Positions 17,727-25,870 of a DNA stretch of 64,000 nt are shown here, piece by piece (position 1 is the first letter of the stretch; each line of letters opens with the position of its first letter). A program made the translations under genes and the position numbers. This DNA comes from Lutibacter sp. (lineage in GTDB: Bacteria > Bacteroidota > Bacteroidia > Flavobacteriales > Flavobacteriaceae): positions 47,284 to 111,283 of the forward strand of contig DAIDMK010000007.1 of NCBI GenBank assembly GCA_027449025.1, in the 5' to 3' direction. Under the pieces are notes generated by a model, which searched no databases, was not told the DNA's origin, and worked only from the letters and a program-made list of their open reading frames with translations.

Positions 17727-18207
17727 GCCCCCTAACCCCCAAAGGGGGAACAAACGCAATGGTTAAAAAATGATTGTTAGGAAAAAAATTATTTTTCTTC
17801 CAATGCCAAATCAAACTCCCTTTCTTAAAGAAAGAGTCGGGGATAAGAAAAAATTAAAAGCCTCTAAAACGCAAGTTTAGAGGCTTTTTCAAAAAGACTA
17901 TTAATTAACTAATTCAAATAATTATAAATATTCTTTTATTATTTTTATAGCATTTACATGCTTTATGTGAATATCTTAATTAGAGTACAAATTTACAGAT
18001 TTAAGGAGCCTAACATGTTAAAAGGTAGTTAATTAAATGTAAACAAACTCACAAAGTTTTTTATATAAACCGCTATTTTTCCCTTGCTATGTTGTTATCT
18101 CTTGCTTTAAGTTTAAATATAAGTGATATAGTTTTCATTATTTTTAATAGACTAATACTTTTATATTTTGTTACATTTTTTTCCAAAATTTAACTTATTT
18201 TTGAAAA
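17727..18207. other. Intergenic region between KAS III-like and CoA-binding genes
   Basis: These 481 bp contain a C-run/G-run hairpin just after the stop codon (CCCCCTAACCCCC against GGGGG), the terminator at 17860-17890, and an AT-rich remainder with no gene. TATTTTTG at 18196-18203, five bases before the next ATG, fits a -7 box but would give an almost leaderless transcript. Confidence 0.5.
17860..17890 (+). terminator. Intrinsic terminator after the KAS III-like gene
   Basis: A perfect 9-bp stem GCCTCTAAA/TTTAGAGGC with a 7-base loop followed by TTTTT. Confidence 0.85.
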
Positions 18208-18570
18208 ATGATAAAAAAAACATTGGTTATTGGAGCCTCTACAAATCCAAGCAGATATTCTTATAAGGCCATTCAAAAGTTAACCTCTTACGGACATCCC
18301 GTTTTGGCTATAGGAAATAAGGAAGGGGAAGTTAGCGGCGTAAAATTTATCACAGAAAAGGTCATCTTTGAAGAGATTGATACGGTGACACTCTATCTGA
18401 ATAAAAAAAATCAGGAAAATTTTTATGACTATATTATTGCTTTAAATCCGAAACGCGTACTTTTTAATCCTGGAACCGAAAATGAGGAATTGCAAAATTT
18501 ACTGATTAAGAATAACATTGCTTTTGAGGAAGCCTGTACTTTGGTGTTGTTAAGTACTGAACAATATTAA
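18208..18570 (+). CDS. CoA-binding domain protein (YccU-like)
   Basis: A 120-residue single-domain Rossmann protein of the CoA-binding family. It has the nucleotide-binding turn TLVIGASTNPSRYSYKA (5-21), GHPVLAIGNKEGEV and the C-terminal NPGTENEELQ...EEACTLVLL, where the Cys is conserved in the family. Members resemble the CoA-binding domain of succinyl-CoA synthetase but act alone with unknown roles. It converges with the DUF6970 lipoprotein gene, overlapping by 4 bp at the stop codons. Confidence 0.9.
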   Translation: MIKKTLVIGASTNPSRYSYKAIQKLTSYGHPVLAIGNKEGEVSGVKFITEKVIFEEIDTVTLYLNKKNQENFYDYIIALNPKRVLFNPGTENEELQNLLIKNNIAFEEACTLVLLSTEQY

Positions 18571-18947
18571 TTTCCCCGTCTGTTATCTTCCCAAAGAAGT
18601 GTTTTTTTAATTGGCTCCGTAAAATCAGGACAGTTTCCATCACCCATTCCTGTTATTCCGCCATCCGGGGCACATATTATTTCACAATTGTTATTATAAA
18701 GAAGGTTATATTGGTCACAGCAGTCTGATGTTATATAATAATATGTTTGTTCTTCTACTTCCCATTTCCAAACTTGTGTCGGAGGATTTCGTACCTCTTC
18801 AATTTTTATTTTTTTTATCTCATTTTCAATACAATTAGGAGCATCAATATTTAAATTTGATTTTTCACAACCTATATTCAAAAAAATTAGTCCAGTTAAA
18901 ATATAAATTGAAAATAAAAACGTGTATTTTATTTTTATTTTCTTCAT
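18567..18947 (-). CDS. DUF6970-type lipoprotein
   Basis: A 126-residue lipoprotein: signal peptide with lipobox IFLNIGC (C27), then a cysteine-rich domain with CIENEIKKIK, NPPTQVWKWEV, YYYITSDCCDQYN and ICAPDGGITGMGDGNCPDF. This Cys and Gly pattern matches the DUF6970 family of Bacteroidota lipoproteins as I remember it. Function is unknown; the paired cysteines likely form disulfides in the periplasm or at the surface. Confidence 0.75.
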   Translation of the reverse strand: MKKIKIKYTFLFSIYILTGLIFLNIGCEKSNLNIDAPNCIENEIKKIKIEEVRNPPTQVWKWEVEEQTYYYITSDCCDQYNLLYNNNCEIICAPDGGITGMGDGNCPDFTEPIKKTLLWEDNRRGN

Positions 18948-18995
18948 TTCTTAAATTTAAGTCTTTGAATAGGTGTTTTTGAATATATTTAAATT

Positions 18996-19427
18996 TCAAC
19001 ATTTATAATTTTCAGGAATAATCACTAAAGGTATTTTAAGGTTGATGAGTAGTTTTTTTTCTATGCTCCCCACAAACAAATGTTCAAGAAAATGATGTGT
19101 GTGGTGCCCTATAATAAACAAATCGGGTTTCCAATTTTCAATGATCTTGTTGATTTCGGGGATGGGCAGACCGATGGGTTCTATATCGCTAATTTTTATA
19201 TCCGGATGTTGCTTTTTAATTTTTTCAACCAACGCAATGGCTCTTTCTTTTTCATATTCTTCAATCCTGATAGGTAAAATTCCCTTATCAACGTTTCCTA
19301 ATGAAAACCTGATTACATAAATAATTTCTATTTCAGCCTGTAGCTCATTTGCCAATTTAATGGCATAATTCGCGGCATTGATTGCAGAAGGGCTTCCGTC
19401 AATTCCAACTAAAATTTTTTGAATCAT
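18996..19427 (-). CDS. Universal stress protein (UspA family)
   Basis: A 143-residue Usp-fold protein. The N-terminal MIQKILVGIDGSPSAINAAN carries the usual phosphate-contacting Asp and Ser; the C-terminal region LFIIGHHTHHFLEHLFVGSI corresponds to the G-x2-G-x9-G(S/T) ATP site but lacks the second glycine, so nucleotide binding is uncertain. I prefer ATG 19427; ATG 19433 and a further upstream ATG at 19484 are possible. It opens a minus-strand stretch rich in stress-related genes. Confidence 0.88.
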   Translation of the reverse strand: MIQKILVGIDGSPSAINAANYAIKLANELQAEIEIIYVIRFSLGNVDKGILPIRIEEYEKERAIALVEKIKKQHPDIKISDIEPIGLPIPEINKIIENWKPDLFIIGHHTHHFLEHLFVGSIEKKLLINLKIPLVIIPENYKC

Positions 19428-19680
19428 TTGCATACAGCTATTTATTTGAGAATTAAATTTACTGACTTTAGCAGTCATTTGCAAATAAATGAGGAACTTT
19501 AAAAAGGAACAATTTTGGTTTTATGAACTACTATATTCTAAAAATACCTCTTTAAAACTACTTTAAAAAGGTGTTTTTTAATTCTTAATTATTTAGTTTT
19601 ATACTTTCTGAAGCCGTTGTAATGCGATTACTTTTCAATCATAATGCATTACAGTCAGCGACAGAAATTTAAGCAATCAA

Positions 19681-19866
19681 TTATAGCGAATCTAAAAAAT
19701 CATTCAATTCTTTTTTGGTTTTTCCAAGTTTTACTTGAAGTCTTCCAAGCATTTCATCTTTCTGGCCTTCTTCATACATGAAATCATTGTCTGTTAAATC
19801 TGCAAATTTTTGTTTCAATTTGGCTTTCTGTATATTCCAGTTTCCTTTTGCTTCTGTTGTGTTCAT
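19681..19866 (-). CDS. CsbD family stress protein
   Basis: A 61-residue hydrophilic protein from ATG 19866 (MNTTEAKGNWNIQKAKLKQK). The CsbD pattern is clear: WN..K.KLKQKFADLTD.D......K.DE..GRLQ.K.GKTK.E....L. CsbD-like proteins accumulate during general stress; their molecular role is unsettled. TACCTTTG at about 19902-19909 on the minus strand fits the Bacteroidota -7 box, and a shared motif lies further upstream at 19929-19941. Confidence 0.9.
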   Translation of the reverse strand: MNTTEAKGNWNIQKAKLKQKFADLTDNDFMYEEGQKDEMLGRLQVKLGKTKKELNDFLDSL

Positions 19867-19928
19867 GATTGTAGAATTTATCTGTGAATGAATTTTCACA
19901 TTTCAAAGGTATTCCCATTAATTGCGTT

Positions 19929-19941
19929 ATGTGTTACACAA
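19929..19941 (-). promoter_or_regulatory. Shared TGTGTTACACA motif upstream of csbD
   Basis: ATGTGTTACACAA, centred on the near-palindrome TGTGT-T-ACACA, starts 63 bp upstream of the csbD ATG. The identical 13-mer lies 65 bp upstream of bfr. It sits just upstream of where a -33 element would fall, as expected of an activator site. Confidence 0.55.
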
Positions 19942-20018
19942 TTCCGACAAAAATTTACAAGATTCTCACATTTTAGAAATAATTCGGCAGCCATAAAAAT
20001 ATACTTTAAGCACTTGTT

Positions 20019-21080
20019 TTAATGTAAATTAATGTAAGTGTACAAACCGTAGAATATGAGCAAAATCGTGACAATAATTAAATTGAGTACATACACCACA
20101 CTGCTTTTGAAAGCGGAAACCAAATGAGATTCTCCATAAAATCGTCTATGTGCCGGAAAGAAATAGATTAGCATCCAAATAAGTCCAGCCGATTGAATAA
20201 TCAGGTTTATCCATCCTAAAATTGGGGAAGCAAACAAAGCGAAAAGTTTATCAATAAAAAAAAGTAACAAAATCATTAGCAGCAAGAACGAAAAAAGATG
20301 TAGCGTAAAAATACCATGATCATAAAAATACCATCTTTTTTTATCGTGAAAAAGCCATAAAAAAAAGGCGAAAACTGGCATATAAATAAACAATACCTTG
20401 GGAAGGTTTAATATAAATGATTTGCCGAACTTTTCCACAATTTCATTATTTGTGTTTTCCTCTTTTACTGCTAGCCATTTTTTAAGAAACCAATATTCCG
20501 TTTTACCTAATTTTTCTTTTTCGGTACTGTTTTTTTGAATCCAATCCAATTGTTTGGTCCCTTTATAGCCAAAATCTGTGATTTTATCAGGATCAATGTC
20601 TTTTGTGTTTTTTAATATTTTTTTTAGGGTATCATTTTCTTTCTGCGAGATAAGTCCAATTTTGGTAAGCCCATCAACACCTTTCTCATCAATCTTCAAA
20701 GAATCAAATTTTGGAACCGCATTTTCCACCTTGCTTTTTGCACTTGTCATAATTTCGGCATTTTTAGCCGGAAACAGGGAAATCAGCAAAAAAGTGACAA
20801 AACTTGTGAAAATATACAAGCGCATGGGTGGCAAAAATGACAATCGTTTTCCTGAAGTATAAGCCTTTGTAACTGCTGCAGGTTTAAAGAGCAAGTAAAT
20901 AATTGTTTTCCAAAACTTATTATCGTAATGGGTTAAGTCCTGAAAGAAATGCGTAAACAAGTGATGAAAAGTAATGCGTGTTACCGTATTTTCTTGTCCG
21001 CAATGTGGACAAAAGCGATGCATTACCTTTTGGTTGCAGTTTAGGCAATTGGTTTCAGATCTTATAGGCTCTTTTGACAT
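20019..21080 (-). CDS. DUF3667 membrane protein with zinc-ribbon
   Basis: A 353-residue protein. The N-terminus has a rubredoxin-like zinc ribbon (CLNCNQKVMHRFCPHCGQEN, about 11-30) with two CxxC pairs. The DUF3667 segment follows (HFFQDLTHYDNKFWKT, LLFKPAAVTKAYTSGKR, FLPPMRLYIFTSF), then a charged periplasmic or cytoplasmic loop (about 110-200) and four hydrophobic helices towards the C-terminus. The family is common in Bacteroidota, usually membrane-bound, with no known function. Confidence 0.9.
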   Translation of the reverse strand: MSKEPIRSETNCLNCNQKVMHRFCPHCGQENTVTRITFHHLFTHFFQDLTHYDNKFWKTIIYLLFKPAAVTKAYTSGKRLSFLPPMRLYIFTSFVTFLLISLFPAKNAEIMTSAKSKVENAVPKFDSLKIDEKGVDGLTKIGLISQKENDTLKKILKNTKDIDPDKITDFGYKGTKQLDWIQKNSTEKEKLGKTEYWFLKKWLAVKEENTNNEIVEKFGKSFILNLPKVLFIYMPVFAFFLWLFHDKKRWYFYDHGIFTLHLFSFLLLMILLLFFIDKLFALFASPILGWINLIIQSAGLIWMLIYFFPAHRRFYGESHLVSAFKSSVVYVLNLIIVTILLIFYGLYTYINLH

Positions 21081-21129
21081 CTATGTAATTTTAATTTAAT
21101 CTAGTAAAAAAAATAATTTCAGTATCGAT

Positions 21130-21948
21130 TTATTTTAAGCTACCCATAAACTTTATAAGTTGGCTATTGAACTCGTCTTCATTTTCTAGATTACTTAAAT
21201 GACCGGCATGGGGAATAACTTGAAGTGAGGAATCTTTTATTTGTTTTTGCATAGAAATTGCTTCTTCTGGCGGTGTGATTTTATCTTCTTCTCCAACCAA
21301 AATAAGCACAGGCACTTTTATACTGTTTAGTTTGCTGCAGGTTTCTTTACGATTTGCCAATGCGTGCAAACTATTGTAAAGCGATTGTTTGGAGGTTGTT
21401 ACAATCATCTCCTTCACTGTGGCGATTTCTTCTGAATTTGTTTTAAAAGATTCTGGCGCAAACAGGTTTGGAATTAAGTCATCAGCTAATTTCGCTACCC
21501 CGTTTTCCTTGATGTTTATAATGGTACTCATTCGTTTTTCTTTTGCTTCTATCGTATCAGCTTTGCAATTTGTGTCGCATAATATAAGCGCAGTAAAACG
21601 GTCGGGATGGTTTTGAATCGCATTTAACGCTATGTAACCGCCCATGGATAAACCGCAAACGATTGTTTTTTCAATCTTTAGAGTATCCATAAAACCCAAT
21701 AAATCATTAACAAATAGGTCAATTGAAAAATCAATGGCTCCAAGGTCAGTATTTCCATGTCCGCGAATATCGTAGGCAATTACTCTGTAATCATCCTTTA
21801 AGGATTTTAATTGTTTGTCCCACAGCGATTTATTCAAAGGAAAACCGTGAATAAAAATAATCACAGGAGCTTCTTTTGGACCTTCATCGTTGTACCTAAT
21901 CAAAATGTCATTTACTTTTATGTTGAAATTATTTTCTGCTTGTTTCAT
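21130..21948 (-). CDS. Alpha/beta hydrolase
   Basis: A 272-residue alpha/beta-fold hydrolase. The oxyanion-region motif IIFIHGFPLNKSLWD (about 29-43), the nucleophile elbow GLSMGGYIAL (Ser near 112), the acid in VLILVGEEDKITPP and the catalytic His in PHAGHLSNLE are present. The outline matches 3-oxoadipate enol-lactonase or BioH-like esterases, but no pathway genes are nearby. It belongs to the minus-strand stress block. Confidence 0.88.
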   Translation of the reverse strand: MKQAENNFNIKVNDILIRYNDEGPKEAPVIIFIHGFPLNKSLWDKQLKSLKDDYRVIAYDIRGHGNTDLGAIDFSIDLFVNDLLGFMDTLKIEKTIVCGLSMGGYIALNAIQNHPDRFTALILCDTNCKADTIEAKEKRMSTIINIKENGVAKLADDLIPNLFAPESFKTNSEEIATVKEMIVTTSKQSLYNSLHALANRKETCSKLNSIKVPVLILVGEEDKITPPEEAISMQKQIKDSSLQVIPHAGHLSNLENEDEFNSQLIKFMGSLK

Positions 21949-22119
21949 ATTATTTTTATTTTAGTAGTTCTTTTATACTTTTAATGCCGAAGTCCGAAAG
22001 CAGGAGTTCAAAGTTTAATTTCATCAATAAAACGCCATATTTCATCATCAATCTTCCGTTTTGCTTCAAAAGAATTCATTATAAATTATGACGTTTCAAA
22101 TTATTTATAGTCAATTGAA

Positions 22120-22599
22120 TTAAACGGCCGGACTCGTAGTTTGATTCATTAAGTAATTTTCAATACCCATTTGATCCATTTGTGTATGTTGTATTTCTGC
22201 CCAATCTACGTGACCTTCTTCCATTCCAAGTATTTTTGTAAGCAAATCAGAAGTGATTTGATCGCCAACCTCACGGGCAAGTTTAATGGCATCATTATAA
22301 GCGCGAACAGCATTTACTTCATCATCACTGTCGTTATTAATTATTTCCGGAACTGTTTTTCCAATTTTTATGGAATTAAGTTTGGATACTGTTGGCGAAC
22401 CGTCTAAAAAAATAATTCGTTCAATAAGCCATTCGGCATGGTGCATTTCATCCATTGCTTGTGCGCGGATTGCACTATGAAGTTTTCCGTAGCCCCAGCT
22501 TTCGCACATTTCAGAATGTACCATATATTGGTTTATAGCCGTTAATTCATCGGCCAATAGTGAATTTAATACTGTAATTAATTTTGTGTTTCCTTTCAT
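22120..22599 (-). CDS. bfr: Bacterioferritin
   Basis: A 159-residue iron-storage subunit that forms a 24-mer with ferroxidase centres and inter-subunit haem. Ferroxidase ligands are in the expected places: E18, E51 and H54 (DEMHHAEWLIE), E94, E127 and H130 (GMEEGHVDW). M52 is the haem-ligand methionine of true bacterioferritins, so haem binding is likely. It shares an upstream motif and ~50 bp of flanking similarity with csbD, suggesting common control under stress or starvation. Confidence 0.96.
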   Translation of the reverse strand: MKGNTKLITVLNSLLADELTAINQYMVHSEMCESWGYGKLHSAIRAQAMDEMHHAEWLIERIIFLDGSPTVSKLNSIKIGKTVPEIINNDSDDEVNAVRAYNDAIKLAREVGDQITSDLLTKILGMEEGHVDWAEIQHTQMDQMGIENYLMNQTTSPAV

Positions 22600-22663
22600 T
22601 TTTACTCTATTTTAATTTATTATTAAATTTTCAATATGTAAAGTTCGTCATTTAGGTAAGGAG

Positions 22664-22676
22664 ATGTGTTACACAA
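22664..22676 (-). promoter_or_regulatory. Shared TGTGTTACACA motif upstream of bfr
   Basis: Identical 13-mer to that upstream of csbD (19929-19941), here 65 bp from the bfr start. Similarity continues upstream (TTTACA/TTACA, TCACA, TTTTAG in the same order with small gaps). Confidence 0.55.
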
Positions 22677-22723
22677 CTATTAAAAAATGTTACATCTTTC
22701 ACACCTTTTAGGGAAAAAGGAGG

Positions 22724-23704
22724 TTATTTTAATTGGTCTGCATAATAAAAATTTGCTGGTAATCCACCCGTATGCCAAAAGAGGATAGTTGAATTTAAGG
22801 GGATTTTCCCTTTCTTTAAATAATCCATCATTGCATAAAATGCCCGCCCCGTATAAACAGGATCCAAAAGAATTCCTTCATTTTGTGCCAATTCTTTTAT
22901 AGCTGCTTTTTCATTTTCGGTAATGATGCCGTAACCTGCTTCATTATAATCATTATTGATTTTCACATCTGCCAAACGATACTCTTTTTTAATTTTTAGC
23001 AAGTGTTTTCCTTCATTCACTAAGTTTAAAACTACTTCTTCAAGACGCATTCCTTGCATTTCGCTCTTGTCAATTCCTATTGGAACTAAATTCATATTTA
23101 ATATGTATAAATCATTTCCCAATGTCAATCCGGCTTGTGTTCCACCTGAGCTGGAAGCAAAAAATAAATAGTCAATTTTAAGATTTTGGGCAATGAGTTG
23201 CGCTTTTAATTCTTTCACAGCAATCACAAATCCAAGCGCTCCTATAAAATTGGATCCGCCATAGGGAATTACGAAAGGCTTCTTTCCTTCCAATTCCAGT
23301 TGTTGTTTTAAGGTTTCTGTGTCTTCGCCTTTTCTGTTTTCTCTCGTAAAATGAATTTCGGCGCCCAATAAATGGGAGAACAATAAATTCCCATTATATT
23401 TTTGAGGAGCTGTCCCACCAAGCAGTAAATGACATTTCAGCTTGGCAATGGCGCAAGCGGCTGCAGTTTGACGGCAATGATTGGATTGTTGCGCACCGGC
23501 TGTAATGATAGTGTCACATCCTTTATCCAAAGCCTCCTGAATTAAATATTCAAGTTTTCTGGTTTTATTTCCTCCCGAAGCAAGTCCGGTTTGGTCATCT
23601 CGTTTGATGAAAATCTGGTAAGGAGAATATTTTTCAGAAAGATTTTTTAGTCTGTGCAAAGGTGTAGGAAAAAATCCCAAATCGAATTTATGGTCGAGAA
23701 TCAT
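22724..23704 (-). CDS. D-cysteine desulfhydrase / ACC deaminase family enzyme
   Basis: A 326-residue PLP enzyme of the tryptophan-synthase-beta fold. The PLP lysine is in SGGNKTRKLEYL (about 43-54); AGAQQSNHCRQTAAAC binds the cofactor phosphate region; SSSGGTQAGLTLG is the glycine-rich loop. The family deaminates D-cysteine (giving pyruvate, H2S and ammonia) or 1-aminocyclopropane-1-carboxylate. Length and motifs fit D-cysteine desulfhydrase better, but the distinction cannot be settled by eye. Confidence 0.88.
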   Translation of the reverse strand: MILDHKFDLGFFPTPLHRLKNLSEKYSPYQIFIKRDDQTGLASGGNKTRKLEYLIQEALDKGCDTIITAGAQQSNHCRQTAAACAIAKLKCHLLLGGTAPQKYNGNLLFSHLLGAEIHFTRENRKGEDTETLKQQLELEGKKPFVIPYGGSNFIGALGFVIAVKELKAQLIAQNLKIDYLFFASSSGGTQAGLTLGNDLYILNMNLVPIGIDKSEMQGMRLEEVVLNLVNEGKHLLKIKKEYRLADVKINNDYNEAGYGIITENEKAAIKELAQNEGILLDPVYTGRAFYAMMDYLKKGKIPLNSTILFWHTGGLPANFYYADQLK

Positions 23705-23761
23705 ATCTATATTTTACAAATAACGTGAATCAAATTTTATTGGGAATGGCCATTGAAAATT

Positions 23762-24361
23762 CTAATATTTAAAACCCTTAACATCTATGTTGATATTCTT
23801 CAGTTTCTCTTTCAATGTCTCATATTCCTTTTCTGAAATCACATTTCGTTCTTTGAGAAAGTTTAAGTTTTCTATTTGTTTTTCAACAGGTAAATCTTTA
23901 TCAATTACGGCGTATTTTTCTTTCAGATAAGCAAAGGTTCTTTCTTTAAGAATTTCCAAAAAATTTTCAAGAGCTTCCTCACTCGGATTTTTAGCATAAA
24001 AATCTATTAAATAGCCACTTAATGTTGTGATGTACAACATATGTTTTCTGCTAAAAATGGTCAATATTAAAAAAAACATGAAAAATAATCCTGAAAAAAA
24101 TGCCAATACCATGTAAATTCCATAAGGAATTCTGAAAATATCCCATAAAGCCAGACTAAAAATCAATCCTAATATTATTGTAAACCAAAGAAATAACCTG
24201 CTGGTTTTGGTTTCTCTGCCAATGGCATCGGGGATAATTTCATCAAAAGGGATAAAAATTTCCTTGGCGTTTAAGAAATTTCCTGAATAATAAGAGATTC
24301 CGTCAGATTCAAATTCAACTCTTTTTGAATTAAAGAATCTTTTTTGCTTAAAATCTTCCAT
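23762..24361 (-). CDS. Membrane protein with C-terminal SHOCT-like domain
   Basis: A 199-residue protein. The N-terminal half is beta-rich (RVEFESDGISYYSGNFLNAKEIFIPFDEI), then two membrane helices (about 53-72 and 76-99), a second beta/helix part and a C-terminal SHOCT-like segment (IENLNFLKERNVISEKEYETLKEKL). It resembles PH-like/SHOCT proteins but I cannot name a family with certainty. It lies 37 bp downstream of cbpM on the same strand. Confidence 0.65.
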   Translation of the reverse strand: MEDFKQKRFFNSKRVEFESDGISYYSGNFLNAKEIFIPFDEIIPDAIGRETKTSRLFLWFTIILGLIFSLALWDIFRIPYGIYMVLAFFSGLFFMFFLILTIFSRKHMLYITTLSGYLIDFYAKNPSEEALENFLEILKERTFAYLKEKYAVIDKDLPVEKQIENLNFLKERNVISEKEYETLKEKLKNINIDVKGFKY

Positions 24362-24398
24362 TTTATGTTTTTTTGGTTGCTAATTTTTCTTCTAAAAA

Positions 24399-24692
24399 TC
24401 AATTTTCATAAATTCGTAACCTGTTTTTTACGGTATTTAATTCATTTTCCAGTTCCCCTATTTTTTGGAGTAAATTAAAAGCAATGTCAATTCCTTCAAT
24501 ATTAATATCTAAGTCGAGGTGCATCCGTATCATTTTTTCAATGTCGGTTATTTTATCCTGATGAATATAGTTTGATTTTTCAATAGTGATAATTTTAATC
24601 AGGCCTATTTCACTTAAGCTGTTGAAGAATGACATCTCAACCTTGTAAAGTTCACATATTTTATGAAGCGGAATGAAGTTTTCTTGGCTCAT
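24399..24692 (-). CDS. cbpM: Chaperone modulator CbpM
   Basis: A 97-residue MerR-like helix-turn-helix protein of the CbpM family, which binds the J-domain of CbpA and inhibits its co-chaperone activity. [21 protein letters not shown] (about 6-26) is the HTH-like part, followed by a long C-terminal coiled helix ending NRLRIYEN. It overlaps the end of cbpA by 4 bp, the classic cbpA-cbpM arrangement. Confidence 0.88.
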   Translation of the reverse strand: MSQENFIPLHKICELYKVEMSFFNSLSEIGLIKIITIEKSNYIHQDKITDIEKMIRMHLDLDINIEGIDIAFNLLQKIGELENELNTVKNRLRIYEN

Positions 24693-25591
24693 GAGGTTCT
24701 TAATTTAGCGAGTTCTGTAAACAATTGTTTTTCCTTCTCGGTTAGGTTTTTTGGCATCTTTATTTGATAAGTAATGTATAAATCCCCAAACATTCCTTCT
24801 TTTTTATAAACAGGAAATCCTTTGCCTTTTAGTTTTACTTTGGTGCCATTTTGTGTTTCTGGTGCTATTTTCAGCTTTACTTTTCCGTCAAAAGTATCTA
24901 CGGTAATTTCTCCGCCCAATAGAGCTTTGTACAAGTCCAAGTCAACCGTTGTGTGTAGATTGTCACCATCCAATTTGAATTTGGTGTTGTTTTTAATGGA
25001 AAATGTGATATTCAAATCACCTTTCGGACCACCATTGATACCTTCGCCGCCATGTCCTTTAATTTTAATGACCTGCCCATTTTTAACACCTGCAGGAATG
25101 GTTAGTCGAATATTTTTCCCGTTAATTGTTAGTGTACGCTTATCCGTCTTATATACCTCTTTTAAGTTGAGGTGTAATTCAGCATTTAGATCTTGACCCC
25201 TAAATTTTACGCCGCCACCGGTTCTTCCTCTTGAAGATGCACGTCCGCCAAACATAGATTCAAAAAAATCTGAATAATCACCACCGCCAAAATCTCCAAA
25301 CGGACTTTGTTGTCCGCTTCCTTGGTATTGTCGTTGCTGTTGCTTTGCTTTTTCAAATTGATCGGCATGTTTCCAGTCTTTTCCATGTTCGTCATATTTT
25401 TTCCGATTTTCGGGATTGCTCAAAACTTCGTTGGCTTCATTAATTTCTTTGAATTTCCGTTCTGCTTCCTTATCCGAAGGATTTAAATCGGGGTGGTATT
25501 TTCTGGCTAGCTTTCGATAGGCCTTTTTAATGTCGCCTGCAGAAGCACTTTTGTCAATGCCCAATATTTTATAATAATCTATAAATGCCAT
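24689..25591 (-). CDS. cbpA: CbpA-type DnaJ co-chaperone
   Basis: A 300-residue J-protein without the zinc-finger region of DnaJ. The J-domain (4-69) has HPD at 33-35; a Gly/Phe/Gln-rich linker (about 75-135) includes [13 protein letters not shown]; the C-terminal peptide-binding domains I and II follow ([27 protein letters not shown]). It stimulates Hsp70 ATPase and can bind DNA in some bacteria. It is paired with cbpM. Confidence 0.95.
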   Translation of the reverse strand: MAFIDYYKILGIDKSASAGDIKKAYRKLARKYHPDLNPSDKEAERKFKEINEANEVLSNPENRKKYDEHGKDWKHADQFEKAKQQQRQYQGSGQQSPFGDFGGGDYSDFFESMFGGRASSRGRTGGGVKFRGQDLNAELHLNLKEVYKTDKRTLTINGKNIRLTIPAGVKNGQVIKIKGHGGEGINGGPKGDLNITFSIKNNTKFKLDGDNLHTTVDLDLYKALLGGEITVDTFDGKVKLKIAPETQNGTKVKLKGKGFPVYKKEGMFGDLYITYQIKMPKNLTEKEKQLFTELAKLRTS

Positions 25592-25870
25592 TTTTATTTG
25601 TTTGAGGAAATCTATCTAAATTTACGAAAAATATGTTAAACCGCTTATTTGTTTAACTGTTTATTTGTTGTTAATATGCCAATGAGTCAATTAGCCAAAT
25701 AGCAATGTGTTGATTTGTTAAGTGCTTTTTTTTAAACTTTGACTTTCAACTTTCAACTTTCGACTTTCAGCCTACTTCAGGCAGACACGCTTTTCAATAT
25801 TTAACTTCAAAACAAACTGCCGAATTGTCACCTAAAATATTTTGGCGTGATATTCGTTTTAGATAGCACT

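Noticed and set aside
21990..22078. Short minus-strand ORF MNSFEAKRKIDDEIWRFIDE near the bacterioferritin gene
   Set aside because: 23 codons, then runs into low-complexity GACTTCGGAC-type sequence; too little to call a gene, possibly a truncated remnant.
25736..25780. ACTTTCAACTTTCGACTTTC repeats before the ABC transporter gene
   Set aside because: Simple low-complexity intergenic slippage sequence, common in these genomes; no array or spacer structure as in CRISPR.
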